Shown here: in pieces, positions 16,230 to 26,500 of the stretch
Layout of the letters: each line of letters opens with the position of its first letter
How positions within the stretch are numbered: the first letter of the stretch is position 1
Assembly: GCA_025055575.1 (NCBI GenBank)
Contig: JANWWP010000064.1
Coordinates: 1-58,524 of the forward strand
Direction: 5' to 3'
Source of the DNA: Flavobacteriales bacterium
GTDB lineage: Bacteria; Bacteroidota; Bacteroidia; CAIKAF01
Length of the DNA stretch: 58,524 nucleotides
Notes under the pieces: generated by a model
The model's input: only the letters and a program-made list of their open reading frames with translations
The model's database searches: none
What the model was told of the DNA's origin: nothing
Position numbers and translations under genes: made by a program

Positions 16230-17788
16230 ATTCGAATCTTGTTGTTGCCGCCCAGCGCCAACACCATTATTTCATCCGCACCCACCTGGCGCGAAAACTT
16301 GGGCCGAAGCGTCCAGCCTTCAGCTTCTGAGTTAAAAAGAATTTTTTTCTGGAGGCCGCCACCAAATCCCAATTGCACGAGCACGGCATCGGCTTTCTGG
16401 GGACGGTTCATATCGCGATAATCCGCAGGCTTTTCGGCTTGCCGGTTTTTGGGATTATCCAGAAAAACAAAGTATAACCCCGAGTCATTGACAGCTAAAG
16501 CGTAGGAAAGAAAATATCCGTCGTCGTCCAGGCTGTTTTGAAATTTAGGAATCACATACGTGTTCCTTATTTCGCCTGAAGTGTCGGCGTGAATTACGAG
16601 GATGCTGTTGTAGAAATAATGATAATTACAATATAAGAAACCTCGGGCATCCCGCACACAGATTTCCTGCATCCAAAACTGCTCCCCAACTATAAACAGG
16701 TCCCCTTCTGGACCCGTTACCACTTCTTTCAACCCAAATCTGGAAAGCACCGGATTTCGGGGTGCCTTTTTTTCGCCCAGAGCTTCCTGCACAAAATTTT
16801 TGTCAAAGGGCATGTGCGCTGTGCTGAGCACGCGCAGGGAGTCTATGGCCAGAGAATACAGGAGAGTACCGGCCACCCCCTCCGATGCTGAACGTGCAAA
16901 AAAGCCGCACAGAGCCAGCCCGGATTTAGTGCGTGCCAATGCCAGGTCTGCCACAGGATAAGGGGCGTCCCGGAGCACGAGTTCCTGAACTTCTTCCGGT
17001 GGTGAGATGCGCAATTTCAAAACGGAATATTCAAAATCCGGGAGACCGCGTTCCCGATTGGGCCGTTCCGGATACACCTTACCCAACATAAAAAGTTGAT
17101 CTTCTCCGTCCGGTAGCAGATCTGTCATTTCGAACTGGCGGTCTTTGTAGGGAAGGGTGAGGGTGCGACGATACAGATTTTGAAGACTGTCATTGAATAG
17201 GAAAAATTCAAATTGCTCGAGATCGTTTTTGTCCTGAGGATGGCTCAGAATGAGCCATAGATTTTTTTGAGAGAGTGTGGGCACCAAGCGGAACTGGCCT
17301 TTATTGGGACGCGTAGCGTTATGGGTTTCTGCCAAGCGGACCATGTTCAAAAATTGGCCTAAAGTGTCGTACCTTAGGCCATAGAGCACCTGGGATGCAC
17401 GGTTTTTATCAAAAGCGCTGAGAAATAATACGATGTGATTCCCCAGAATAAAAATGCCTTCATACTCCGGCAGGGCGCGCAGGTCTCCATCTTCCACATA
17501 GGTATTTCGGGGCAGAAGCGTGATTCCGCCCGCATAGGCCAAGTCCGGGAAACTGAACATATCGAGGGCCAACTCGTCCTGGCTGAACGGCAAACTGCGA
17601 AAACGGGTGCTGTAATACCGCGCGCCGATCCGGCCGATGATGGCATCGGGCGTTTCGTTGGACCGAATACGGAACTCCTGTCCCCAACGCCAGGTTTGAG
17701 CGGAAGGCGGCGCGGTTCCTAAAGCCAGCCAAAGACCGAGTGCAAGAAGACAGACAAGGTTCAGTCGCTGCCGCACTCTCTCATCCAT
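16202..17788 (-). CDS. Hypothetical exported protein, possible beta-propeller
   Basis: The ATG at 17788 is chosen because it gives a basic N terminus and signal peptide (MDERVRQRLNLVCLLALGLW, cleavage near PSAQT). The longer open frame to 18205 would run through the opposite-strand gene starting near 17906. The 528-residue product is rich in strand-like stretches (GIFILGNHIVLFLSAFD, DLFIVGEQFWMQEICV, GLYFVFLDNPKNRQ), which suggests a propeller, but I recognise no family. It overlaps the GT2 fusion gene by 28 bases and probably forms an operon with it, so a role at the cell surface is plausible. Confidence 0.7.
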   Translation of the reverse strand: MDERVRQRLNLVCLLALGLWLALGTAPPSAQTWRWGQEFRIRSNETPDAIIGRIGARYYSTRFRSLPFSQDELALDMFSFPDLAYAGGITLLPRNTYVEDGDLRALPEYEGIFILGNHIVLFLSAFDKNRASQVLYGLRYDTLGQFLNMVRLAETHNATRPNKGQFRLVPTLSQKNLWLILSHPQDKNDLEQFEFFLFNDSLQNLYRRTLTLPYKDRQFEMTDLLPDGEDQLFMLGKVYPERPNRERGLPDFEYSVLKLRISPPEEVQELVLRDAPYPVADLALARTKSGLALCGFFARSASEGVAGTLLYSLAIDSLRVLSTAHMPFDKNFVQEALGEKKAPRNPVLSRFGLKEVVTGPEGDLFIVGEQFWMQEICVRDARGFLYCNYHYFYNSILVIHADTSGEIRNTYVIPKFQNSLDDDGYFLSYALAVNDSGLYFVFLDNPKNRQAEKPADYRDMNRPQKADAVLVQLGFGGGLQKKILFNSEAEGWTLRPKFSRQVGADEIMVLALGGNNKIRMCQIRLKEL

Positions 17789-17905
17789 TGTATTTCCCAA
17801 AGTGGTGCGAAAAATAAGGTCGTAAAAAAACAACACAGTGGGGTATTGTGATGTAATATTGTAGAAAGTTACTGAAAGGGACGCATGCACACACCTTCCG
17901 GCTCC

Positions 17906-18610
17906 ATGAGGATGCGGATTTTGAGCGCATTTTTTATGGTATTTTGGTGGACTGTGTCTTCGCCTAAAGCCCAGTGGTCTGAATGGCGCCGTCACGATCT
18001 CGGGAGGCAGGAGCAGGAAGGGATTTTTCTGATGGATCCGCCACCTCGTCAGGTACTGAAATTTTTTCCCATGGGAGGATTCCGAGGGGATTACAGTTTG
18101 CACTATCAATACAGGCTCTCGGATTTCTGCGCCGTTCAGGCAGGAGGTGGACTTTCCCTCAGGGATCCTCTTTTTGAGCGCTTTGCAGCCCGGCAGCCCT
18201 GGCATGCGGGCAGCCTACGCAATGTGCCCTCAGGAGGTGGTCGTCTTTCGGTACGTTGGTTTCCCAGGAATATGCCGGCCCGCATGGATTTTTATATTGC
18301 CCAAGAATATCTTTTTCGAAACGTCCGTTTCCATTTTACAGAGGAATTGCCTCAGCCGGATGGTTCTCTGGGCCAACGCCGTATTGCAACAGGCTACAGC
18401 TACCATAGCTTACGGCTACTTGTGGGCTGGCAAACCTTGAGCGTATGGCATTTTCATTTGGATCTTTTCACAGGTCTGGCCTTTAGCCTGGCAGAAGAGA
18501 AATTTCCTCAATTTGTGAACGGTGTGCAGGGGCCGGCTTACCATTACCGACGGGACCGGCACTTTTTTCCTGGCTTTGTGGCCGGGCTGGCATCGGGCTA
18601 TGTCTTCTGA
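17906..18610 (+). CDS. Probable small outer-membrane beta-barrel protein
   Basis: The frame opens at 17885, but the ATG at 17906 (MRMRILSAFFMVFWWTVSS) starts a compact signal peptide with cleavage near PKAQW. The mature part of about 210 residues alternates aromatic and polar residues (DYSLHYQYRLSDFCAVQAGG, FYIAQEYLFRNVRFHF, LRLLVGWQTLSVWHFHLDLF) and ends in GFVAGLASGYVF with a terminal aromatic, as barrel proteins do. I recognise no specific family. It overlaps the start of the next small gene by 11 bases and is divergent from the hypothetical exported protein. Confidence 0.68.
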   Translation: MRMRILSAFFMVFWWTVSSPKAQWSEWRRHDLGRQEQEGIFLMDPPPRQVLKFFPMGGFRGDYSLHYQYRLSDFCAVQAGGGLSLRDPLFERFAARQPWHAGSLRNVPSGGGRLSVRWFPRNMPARMDFYIAQEYLFRNVRFHFTEELPQPDGSLGQRRIATGYSYHSLRLLVGWQTLSVWHFHLDLFTGLAFSLAEEKFPQFVNGVQGPAYHYRRDRHFFPGFVAGLASGYVF

Positions 18611-18977
18611 AATCCTGCCTTTCCAGTGGCCGGTGGCGCCCGGCACATCCATAGAAACCTGGAGGCGTCTCTGGCCTATGGCTTTAGCCCAAGTGGAAAA
18701 AGACCTTGAGATGAGCGGCGCCCGGCTTTCCCTTGCCCCGGATTTGGCCCCGCACCTTGCTGTCATGAGGCTGGCAACATGGATGGCAAAGATGTCGCCG
18801 GAAATTTTGAAGAGGTTTTTGTACCGGATGGATGTGCCGGAGCCCTTACAGGACCAAGACATCGGCGTTTTGGCAATCCGATGCTTTCAAAGAGCGCTTC
18901 TGAAGGTGTGGCTTCGCGAAAAACTGAGCGATCGCCATAGCCCGGGTCCCAGTGAAGAGGATTCAAGAAGTATTTGA
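18600..18977 (+). CDS. Hypothetical helical protein, 125 residues
   Basis: The start is set at the ATG at 18600, overlapping the upstream gene by 11 bases; the open frame reaches back to 18522 but there lies inside the barrel gene. The product is helical and soluble-looking, with a centre reading APHLAVMRLATWMAKM then LKRFLYRMDVPEPL and an acidic/Ser tail. The LYRxDV stretch recalls a short conserved Bacteroidota family of unknown function, from memory only. The overlap argues for real translation coupled to the upstream gene. Confidence 0.5.
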   Translation: MSSEILPFQWPVAPGTSIETWRRLWPMALAQVEKDLEMSGARLSLAPDLAPHLAVMRLATWMAKMSPEILKRFLYRMDVPEPLQDQDIGVLAIRCFQRALLKVWLREKLSDRHSPGPSEEDSRSI

Positions 18978-19041
18978 TAGTTCAAAGAGGACCGCCCGGA
19001 GGAGGGGATTATTGGTCTGGAAATCTGAAGTAGTTTGTGCG

Positions 19042-20754
19042 CTATTTACGCCAGCCTTCAATTCCAATCTTGAAATATTCACGGCTGTAGGAAATGTTCC
19101 CTGCGTAGTCCATGACCCAAAAATCCAGAACATGGTCACCCGGCGCGAGCATTGGCATTTCGGCAGTCATCAGGCGGTCTTTATATTCATACTCGAACAG
19201 GAGGAATTGACCGTTCAGTTCCGCATACCAAAACCGCACGCCACTTTCGTTCTCCCGCACATGCACTTGAAGTTTTGAAAAACCGGTGAGGTCCTGGCAA
19301 GAGCCGAAGAGGAACCGTATTTCGGGTCGTGTGGTGTCGGCTTTCACGGTGAATTCCCCGAAGCGGTCGGTGTGGGTGGTCAGGAAACCGTCTTCCAGAC
19401 GCGTACGGAGAAAACGCTTTCCATGAACGATGCAATAACGTTCCGGAGGAATAGGGCTTTCCTGATAGCGGATGCCCAATTGATATTTTTTACGCAGCGC
19501 CGTCGTCGTAGGTCCAATAGTGTAAGTGGCATAACCGAAGGGATTTGGACGGGGATTTTTGGTGACGGTTAAGTAAAGGGTATCTAAAACACTGTTGGCC
19601 GGAAAATTCAGTCGGATGGTTTCGGCCTGCCAGGATGCGGGCTTTCGCCAGTCAATTATCTGTACTGTTCCAGGCGGCACCGAAGGTCCGGCAGCAAATG
19701 ATGCGGGCACACCCCGGAGGCGAAAGCTCAGTTGGGAAGTATTGTGCTGGACGTCCATTGCTACGATTCGAACGGTATGCACTTTTCCGGGGGTGGGGCG
19801 GAAAACACCGCGGCTGAGCGGAAAGTAAAAAATCTGGTTGTCGTCATTGGGCAACACCCGGCACAAGTGAAAGTTGTGCCCCCGGGCGCGTTCCTCCGGA
19901 TCAGCATGGGCGCTCACACGGGCTGATTCGTCAAAAGTGAATCGGTCAAACTTGAGTTGAAAAACTAAAGAATCATCCACAAAAACCTGCATTTGATAAA
20001 TGGCGTTATTCGAAACACCGCCGTCTTCACGGTCCCAGACTTCCACGGCCAGAGCTATGGAACCTCCAGCTTCGGGGATCAGACCCTTTTTCAGGCGGTA
20101 GCGTCCATCCGCCTCCCGCTCTACTGAGAATTTTCGGGCCGAACTACTTCCGGCCACCAGCGCTCCGGGGCCCGCCGGAACGATTCGGAGAGCCCCGAAC
20201 ACGGGTTTAGTGCGGTCTGCAATGGGCAAACCGAACAACAGCGGATTGATGGGTTCGTCGGTCTGTGTGTCCCGGATTTCGAAGTGCAAATGGGGCCCAG
20301 TGCTGCTGCCGCTGTTGCCCGAAAATCCAATCATCTCACCCCGCGCCACAGGCACCAACCCGGGAGGCAGATTCACATCCACTTCGTAAAACCGGTTTTG
20401 ATATTGGAAATTCCGTACTAACGAATCAAGGCGGGGCGCGTATTTTTCCAGATGCGCATACACGGTGGTATAGCCATTCGGATGATTTACATACACAGCT
20501 TTTCCATAACCATGCACCGATACCAACAGCCGGGATACGTAGCCTTCTGCTGCGGCCACGACGGGCAGCCCGGTGGTTTTTGCCGTCCGAAAATCAAGAC
20601 CTGCATGAAAATGGGTGGCCCGCATTTCTCCAAAATTTCCTGTGAGCACCGGGGAAATGTTGAGCGGCAGCCGGAAGTTACTGGTCAAGCTGTTCTGGGC
20701 CGTAGCAAATCTCCACAGGAAAATAAAGCTCAATATCAGGAGCAGACAACGCAT
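19042..20754 (-). CDS. Exported M23 family metallopeptidase
   Basis: The 570-residue protein has a signal peptide (MRCLLLILSFIFLWRFATAQ). The LytM/M23 domain sits at the N-terminal side (about 45-170). Its zinc ligands are His and Asp in HFHAGLDFRT and His in GPHLHFEIRD, and YTTVYAHLEKY is also family-typical. The 400 residues that follow are beta-rich and contain no catalytic motif I recognise. M23 enzymes cut peptide cross-links of peptidoglycan, or act as activators when degenerate; here all ligands are present. It is preceded on the same strand by the O-antigen ligase-like gene, with 38 bases between. Confidence 0.9.
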   Translation of the reverse strand: MRCLLLILSFIFLWRFATAQNSLTSNFRLPLNISPVLTGNFGEMRATHFHAGLDFRTAKTTGLPVVAAAEGYVSRLLVSVHGYGKAVYVNHPNGYTTVYAHLEKYAPRLDSLVRNFQYQNRFYEVDVNLPPGLVPVARGEMIGFSGNSGSSTGPHLHFEIRDTQTDEPINPLLFGLPIADRTKPVFGALRIVPAGPGALVAGSSSARKFSVEREADGRYRLKKGLIPEAGGSIALAVEVWDREDGGVSNNAIYQMQVFVDDSLVFQLKFDRFTFDESARVSAHADPEERARGHNFHLCRVLPNDDNQIFYFPLSRGVFRPTPGKVHTVRIVAMDVQHNTSQLSFRLRGVPASFAAGPSVPPGTVQIIDWRKPASWQAETIRLNFPANSVLDTLYLTVTKNPRPNPFGYATYTIGPTTTALRKKYQLGIRYQESPIPPERYCIVHGKRFLRTRLEDGFLTTHTDRFGEFTVKADTTRPEIRFLFGSCQDLTGFSKLQVHVRENESGVRFWYAELNGQFLLFEYEYKDRLMTAEMPMLAPGDHVLDFWVMDYAGNISYSREYFKIGIEGWRK

Positions 20755-20792
20755 GCTTTACCCCAAAAAAACGGAATAACGGGAAAATTCGT

Positions 20793-21962
20793 TCATGCTT
20801 CGGACCGATATTTTTTAGATAGGCATGTTAACAACGGCCACACGAAACCGGCCCATAGGCAACCCAAGCTGCGCTGCAAAAAGCTCTCGCTGAAGCCCCA
20901 GCATAAAAACAAAAAAAGCCAGGCCAGCCAAAGGGAAGGGGTTGTTTTTCCGACCGGCACGACCCCCATCATCACCAACACCCAGAGGCAACATCCCAGA
21001 AGGCCATGCAACAGCCATTCTTCTAAAAACTGATTGTGCAGGTTATATTGGTGTTTGAAGGGGACATCTAAGTTTTTTTCTGAATATTCCAATAGAAGCC
21101 TTTGGCGCAGTGCTGTTTCGCCGAGGCCCGTCAGTCCTGCTTTCGGGAGAAGCTTCAGGCCGACTTCCCAAATATTGAAGCGTACCAGCAAGGAACTGTT
21201 GTATTTCTTTTCAGGCCATAAGCCTTGCATTTCTCCCCAGGTTTCAGAGAGGCGGGGTAATAGCAGGAAGCTTGCAAAAATCAGGAGGCTGAGTCCCAAA
21301 AGTTTTTGAAAGGTTGTGAACCTGAAGCGGATAAATGCCGGATCTTTTAAAAAAAATCCAACCACCACACTGCACAACCAGGCGCCCCATACAGCTTTAG
21401 TGGCCAAAAGAAGCAACATCCCGACATACAAAGCCTGGCGCCAAAGCGTCCCGCTGTTCAAAAAAATTTCCATCCTCCACATCAGAAATACCAAAGCGGC
21501 CAGATATCCTGGGTGCATAAACAATGACAAGTCTGAATACACCAATTTTTCCAAATTTCCATACCAGAGAGAGCGTCCTATTCCTGTCAGCAGGCAAAGG
21601 CTAAGGCTTAAGTCCAGTCCAGTGCGGAGGGCACGGTAAAGGGAGAGTAATTTTTCATGCGGCCATCGGATGCCCCATACGAAAATAAGACCCAGCCAGA
21701 ATCCGGCCCGCGTTTCAAAGGTCTTTGCCAGACCCGGTACATCTTTATAAACAAAAAGATACATACCCGACAAATAAGCTGCATACACCAAGGAAACCAC
21801 GGTGGTTCCAGTGCCCAATCGGGGAGCCACCTGACCGGAGACCCAGGCTGCCAGCCAAAAAACACTGGTGATGGCGGCTAAAATGCCGATCCAGGCCGGG
21901 TTAAAAGGAAGTAAAAAGGCTGTGGACCACAACAAATTATAAAAAAGACCGCGCCACAGCAT
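20793..21962 (-). CDS. O-antigen ligase / polymerase-like membrane protein
   Basis: The 389-residue protein has ten or more predicted membrane spans (for example LLWSTAFLLPFNPAWIGILA and LLGLSLLIFASFLLLPRL). The large loop near the C-terminal half contains RFNIWEVGLKLLPKAGLTGLG and then KHQYNLHNQFLEEWLLHGL, the R...W...G...H-N pattern of the Wzy/WaaL (O-antigen ligase) family. Such proteins join or polymerise lipid-linked glycans on the outer face of the inner membrane. No other polysaccharide assembly genes flank it directly except the GT2 fusion about 5 kb away. Ligase versus polymerase cannot be decided. Confidence 0.78.
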   Translation of the reverse strand: MLWRGLFYNLLWSTAFLLPFNPAWIGILAAITSVFWLAAWVSGQVAPRLGTGTTVVSLVYAAYLSGMYLFVYKDVPGLAKTFETRAGFWLGLIFVWGIRWPHEKLLSLYRALRTGLDLSLSLCLLTGIGRSLWYGNLEKLVYSDLSLFMHPGYLAALVFLMWRMEIFLNSGTLWRQALYVGMLLLLATKAVWGAWLCSVVVGFFLKDPAFIRFRFTTFQKLLGLSLLIFASFLLLPRLSETWGEMQGLWPEKKYNSSLLVRFNIWEVGLKLLPKAGLTGLGETALRQRLLLEYSEKNLDVPFKHQYNLHNQFLEEWLLHGLLGCCLWVLVMMGVVPVGKTTPSLWLAWLFLFLCWGFSESFLQRSLGCLWAGFVWPLLTCLSKKYRSEA

Positions 21963-22069
21963 GGCCGAATAAAATTAAGCGATCTGGCTACTTGGACAAC
22001 CCAAGGTCAAATTAGTTGCTGGAAACTTTCTAAAAACTTTTAAAACATCTTGTCCCGATCGGAAATAAA

Positions 22070-22087
22070 GTCTAAAAGGTATTAGAC
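22070..22087. repeat. Dyad GTCTAA-N6-TTAGAC between efflux operon and O-antigen ligase gene
   Basis: Perfect six-base arms flank AAGGTA, about 108 bases upstream of the O-antigen ligase-like start and 37 bases past the TolC stop. The half-sites equal those of the palindrome at 13600-13614 but face the other way. The rest of this 161-base gap shows no ORF. Confidence 0.3.
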
Positions 22088-22123
22088 ATGGCAGGAGGTC
22101 ATGTTGAATAAGATATCAAGGAC

Positions 22124-23587
22124 TCAAAGTCCACCGCCCAAGGCGCGCAGCAATTGCACCGAAGCCAAAAACTGCTGCAGGCGGGCTTCGGTGAGCTCCA
22201 GTTCGGCCCGCAGCAGCACCTGCCGTGTCATGAGCACTTCCAGATAATTGGCGAACCCGGTGTAGAAAAGTTGATCTGAAATCTTGGAGGCCTCCTTCAT
22301 GAGCTGAAATTCTTCGGCTTTATATTGAGCCACTTTCCTGAAATTTTCAAAACGGTTTAATTCGTTCACCACTTCCTGCGCGGCGTTGATCACTTTTTGC
22401 TGGTAGTCCAGGAGGGCTTTGTTTTTTTCAGAAAATGCGATTTTATATTGCCCCAAAAGAACGTATCGGTTCAGGATGGGCGCGGTGAGCCCGGACAGCA
22501 GATTAAATGCCAGGCTGGCCGGAACACTCAACAATCCCGCGGCATCAAATCCATTCAAACCAAAATTTGCATTCAGCACGAGGCTTGGGTAAAGCTCTGC
22601 TTTAGAAGCTTTCAGATGATGATGGGCGCCTGTGAGTTGGTGAAGTCCTGCCTTGATATCAGGCCGCTGAAATACATAATTAAAAGACACAGGCCCCTGG
22701 ATGAGGGAGGGCAAGTCTTGGACATTGAGGGTATCCTTCCGCGGAATTCGGGCAGGATAACGTGCTAAAAGGGTGTTGAGGGCGTTTTCAATCACCAGCC
22801 GCTCCTGGAGTTTTTCATATTCAAGACTTCGGGTGTCTAAAACCTGCGTGCGAAATTGCTTGACGGCCAATTCGTTGATTTTTCCGCTTTGTTTTTGAAT
22901 TTCAATAACTTCAAGTGCCGACTCTTGCAGTTCAATATTGCGTCGGATAATTTCAAGTTCCGTATCCAAAGAAATGAGGAGGTAGTATAAGTGGGCCACG
23001 GCGCCTATGATTTGGGTTTTCAGAAAGCGCAGGCCTTCTTCTGAAGCCATAAAACGGGCGCGGGCAGCCTTTTTGTAATGGCGGATTTTTCCCGAAATAT
23101 CCACCTCCCAGGTGGATTGAAATCCCAGAGCAAAATCCGGAACAGGGTTTGGTATGCGTTGATCTGCCGCGATGTTAGGTGAAAAGTTGACATCGTAATT
23201 GCCCACGCCGTCTATGGTTTGGCGTCCAAAGCGCGTGAGACCGGCGCCTGCAGTTGCATTCACAGTGGGCCACAATCGGCCACCGGAAGCTTTCAAGAGC
23301 GCCTGGGCAGCGAAAAGGTTTTGTTCGGCGTTTTTGAGATCCAGGTTTCTTTGCAGGGCTGTATCAATCAGGGCTATCAGAAGCGGATCGCGGAAAAATG
23401 TTTTCCAGTTCAAACTTCCGAGAGCAGCAGAATCGGCAGGAGATTTTTCCGTAAGTCCATAATTTAAATAAGTGGGCGGGCTGGGTAAATCCCTTATTTC
23501 AAGGTGGGCCGGCAGCTTGCATGAAAAAAAAGCCAGTCCGGCCAGAGCGAGCCCTGCCGAATACCTTAGGATAGGGTGCGGCGCCAT
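22124..23587 (-). CDS. TolC-family outer-membrane efflux lipoprotein
   Basis: The 487-residue protein has a lipoprotein signal (LALAGLAFFSCKLPAH, Cys about residue 23) and two repeated helical-hairpin OEP domains, as in OprM/NodT factors: ALIDTALQRNLDLKNAEQNL at the first and IKAGLHQLTGAHHHLKASKA at the second. It forms the outer-membrane channel of a tripartite RND pump. Its start overlaps the stop of the RND gene by 22 bases, and it is the last gene of the three-gene efflux operon. Confidence 0.94.
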   Translation of the reverse strand: MAPHPILRYSAGLALAGLAFFSCKLPAHLEIRDLPSPPTYLNYGLTEKSPADSAALGSLNWKTFFRDPLLIALIDTALQRNLDLKNAEQNLFAAQALLKASGGRLWPTVNATAGAGLTRFGRQTIDGVGNYDVNFSPNIAADQRIPNPVPDFALGFQSTWEVDISGKIRHYKKAARARFMASEEGLRFLKTQIIGAVAHLYYLLISLDTELEIIRRNIELQESALEVIEIQKQSGKINELAVKQFRTQVLDTRSLEYEKLQERLVIENALNTLLARYPARIPRKDTLNVQDLPSLIQGPVSFNYVFQRPDIKAGLHQLTGAHHHLKASKAELYPSLVLNANFGLNGFDAAGLLSVPASLAFNLLSGLTAPILNRYVLLGQYKIAFSEKNKALLDYQQKVINAAQEVVNELNRFENFRKVAQYKAEEFQLMKEASKISDQLFYTGFANYLEVLMTRQVLLRAELELTEARLQQFLASVQLLRALGGGL

Positions 23588-26500
23588 CGGGATTCTATTT
23601 TCGCAAACAACAGGTACAAACCCGGAATTAAAATAATGCCCACCACCGTTCCCATGAGCATTCCGGCCGCTGCACTGGTGCCGATGGTACGGTTTCCCAT
23701 TTCGCCAGCCCCACCGGCAAATACTAATGGAATGAGTCCGGCGATGAAAGCAAAGGAGGTCATCAGGATGGGCCTAAAACGCGACAGGGCCCCTTCCAAA
23801 GCGGCCTTCCGCAATGGTTCTCCACTGCGCAGCCGCAATTGGGCATATTCCACGATGAGAATAGCGTTTTTCCCCAACAAACCGATCAGCATCACCAGCG
23901 CCACCTGCGCATAAATGTTGTTGTCCAGCCCAGCCAGCCACAAACCCAGGAAGGAGCCCACGGCTCCGAAAGGAAGCGAAAGCAAAACGGCCAGGGGCAG
24001 CATGAAACTTTCGTATTGCGCCGCCAAGATTAAAAAAACAAACACCAGAGAAATCAGAAAAATGATACCGGCCTGGTTGCCTGAGATCACTTCTTCCCGC
24101 GTCATCCCGCTCCATTCGTAGGTGAAACCCCTGGGCAGCCGTGCGCCCACTTCTTCAATGGCCCGGATGGCATCGCCACTGGAATAACCCGTTGCCGCTT
24201 CGCCAGTTATCAAAATGGCATTAAACATGTTGAAACGGGTCATTTGTTCGGGCCCAAATACTTTCTGTAGCCGGATGAATGCGGAGAGAGGCACCATCTG
24301 ACCTTCTTCATTTTTCACATAAAATTTCAGGATGTCTTCGGGTGTTTTCCTGTATTCCGGGCTGCTTTGAAGCATCACCTTATACATCTGGCCAAAACGA
24401 ACAAAGTTGCTGGCATAATAACTGCCCACCAGCGCCTGGAGTGTGCGCAAAGCGTCGGAGGCGCGAATTTTCTTCCGGGCCGCCGTTTCATAATCCACCT
24501 TAATGAGATATTGAGGAAAATTGGTCTCAAATGTGGTAAAGGCATTGGCTATTTCTTTCCGGGCCGCGAGATCGGCCGTAAATTTTCTCCCCACTTCCGC
24601 GAGGCGGTGCAGGTTGGGTGAGCCGCTGCGGTCCAGGAGACGCAATTCAAAACCGCTGGTGTTGCCAAAACCGGGCACGGTGGGCGGCGGAAAAATTTCA
24701 ATTTGCGCATCTTGTAATTTTTCAGCTCGCGCACGGAGGTCTTCGATCACCTCAAACACCTTCCGGGATCGTTCATGCCAGGGCTTTAGGTTGATGATGG
24801 CCATGCCATAGGAGGCGCCCGCCGATTCGGTGAGGAGCGAATATCCGGCCAATGTGCTCACGTTTTCCACTTCAGGAAGCTGGTGGGCTATTTGATTGAT
24901 TTGGTCCAGTACCTCGCCTGTGCGTTCCACCGTGGCCCCAGGAGGCGTACTAACGGCCACATATAAAATGCCTTGATCTTCTGTGGGAATAAACCCGGTG
25001 GACAGGATTTTGGAGAGTGCCACAACACCCAATATGGCCACCACAGTGGCCAATACCACAAAGCGGCGCCGAAGTCCGAATTTTTCAAGCATCCGGATAT
25101 ATCGAACCATCAGGCCATCAAAAAACTGATTGAACCGGTTGAAAAACCCCCCAGCCCATCCGCCTTTGTGGGCATGGTGTGGTTTTAGCCATCGGGCGCA
25201 TAGCGCTGGTGTGAGGGTAAGGGCATTGATGCCGCTAATCACAATGGCGATGGCCAGAGTCAGGGAGAACTGTCTGTAAAAAATACCCACAGGTCCGGAC
25301 AAAAACGAAACAGGAATAAATACAGCGCTCATTACCAAGGTGATAGAGATAATGGCGGCGGCAATTTCTTTCATGGATTCCAAGGTGGCTTCGCGGGCGC
25401 CTAGCCCGGTATCCGCCATTTTGGCGTGGATGGCTTCCACCACTACAATGGCGTTGTCCACCACGATTCCTATGGCCAGAACCAAGGCAAAAAGAGTGAG
25501 AAGATTGATGGAAAATCCCAGCAGTTGAACAAAGGCAAATGTGCCTATGAGGGCCACCGGAATAGACAGTCCTGTGATCAGCGTGGCGCGCCAGTCTTGC
25601 AAAAAAATAAAAACCACCAGAAAAACAAGCACAAAAGCTTCCAATAAGGTTTTCAAAACCTCTTGAATAGAAGCATCCAAAAACCGGGATACATCATAGG
25701 CGATATTAAATTGCATCCCGGGCGGAAAGGTGGTGGCCTGCAAATAGGCCATGCGCTTTTTGATGTTTTGGATCACATCGCGGGCGTTGGACCCCGGGCG
25801 CTGCTTGAGCATGATGGAGGCCGATGGACGGCCGTCGGTTTTGGAGTCCATATGATAGCTCAGAGCCCCGAATTCCACATCGGCCACATCCCTGAGTTTC
25901 AGGATAGAACCATCGGGGTTGGCCCGCAGCACAATGTTTTTGTATTGCTCCACATCAATGAACTTTCCTGTGTAGCGCAGCACGTACTGCGTGGATTGAT
26001 TGAGCTTGTCCGAGCTTTCGCCCGTTTTTCCGGGAGCGGCCTCCAAATTCTGGCCCCGGATGGCTTCCACAATATCATCCGTGGAAAGGCCATAGGCCTG
26101 CAACTTATCCGGCTTCAGCCACACGCGCATGGAATAATCTTTGGCTCCCATGATTTCGGCATAGCCGACCCCGTCGATGCGTTTTAGTTCAGGTAAAATA
26201 TTGATGTCGGCGAAGTTGTAAACAAAGGTTTCATCCACCGTGGAATCGGTGCTGAAAAGATTCAAATACATCAACATGCTGTTCACCTCTTTTTCTGTGG
26301 TGACGCCCGCTTTCAACACCTCCTCAGGGAGTTCGTCCATGACCGTGGTCACACGGTTTTGAACATTCACGGCCGCCAGGTCCGGATCGGTCCCCACCTT
26401 AAAATTGACCGTGATCACGGTGACACCGGCGTTGTTGGATACCGAGGCCATGTAAGTCATACCGGGCACGCCATTGACAGCCCTTTCGATGATCGTGGCC

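Noticed and set aside
17789-18205. Long N-terminal extension of the hypothetical exported protein
   Set aside because: It runs antisense through the barrel gene and would bury the signal peptide inside the protein; the ATG at 17788 fits better.
25663-26187. 174-residue plus-strand ORF inside the RND pump gene
   Set aside because: Antisense to a conserved pump sequence, with no recognisable domain.
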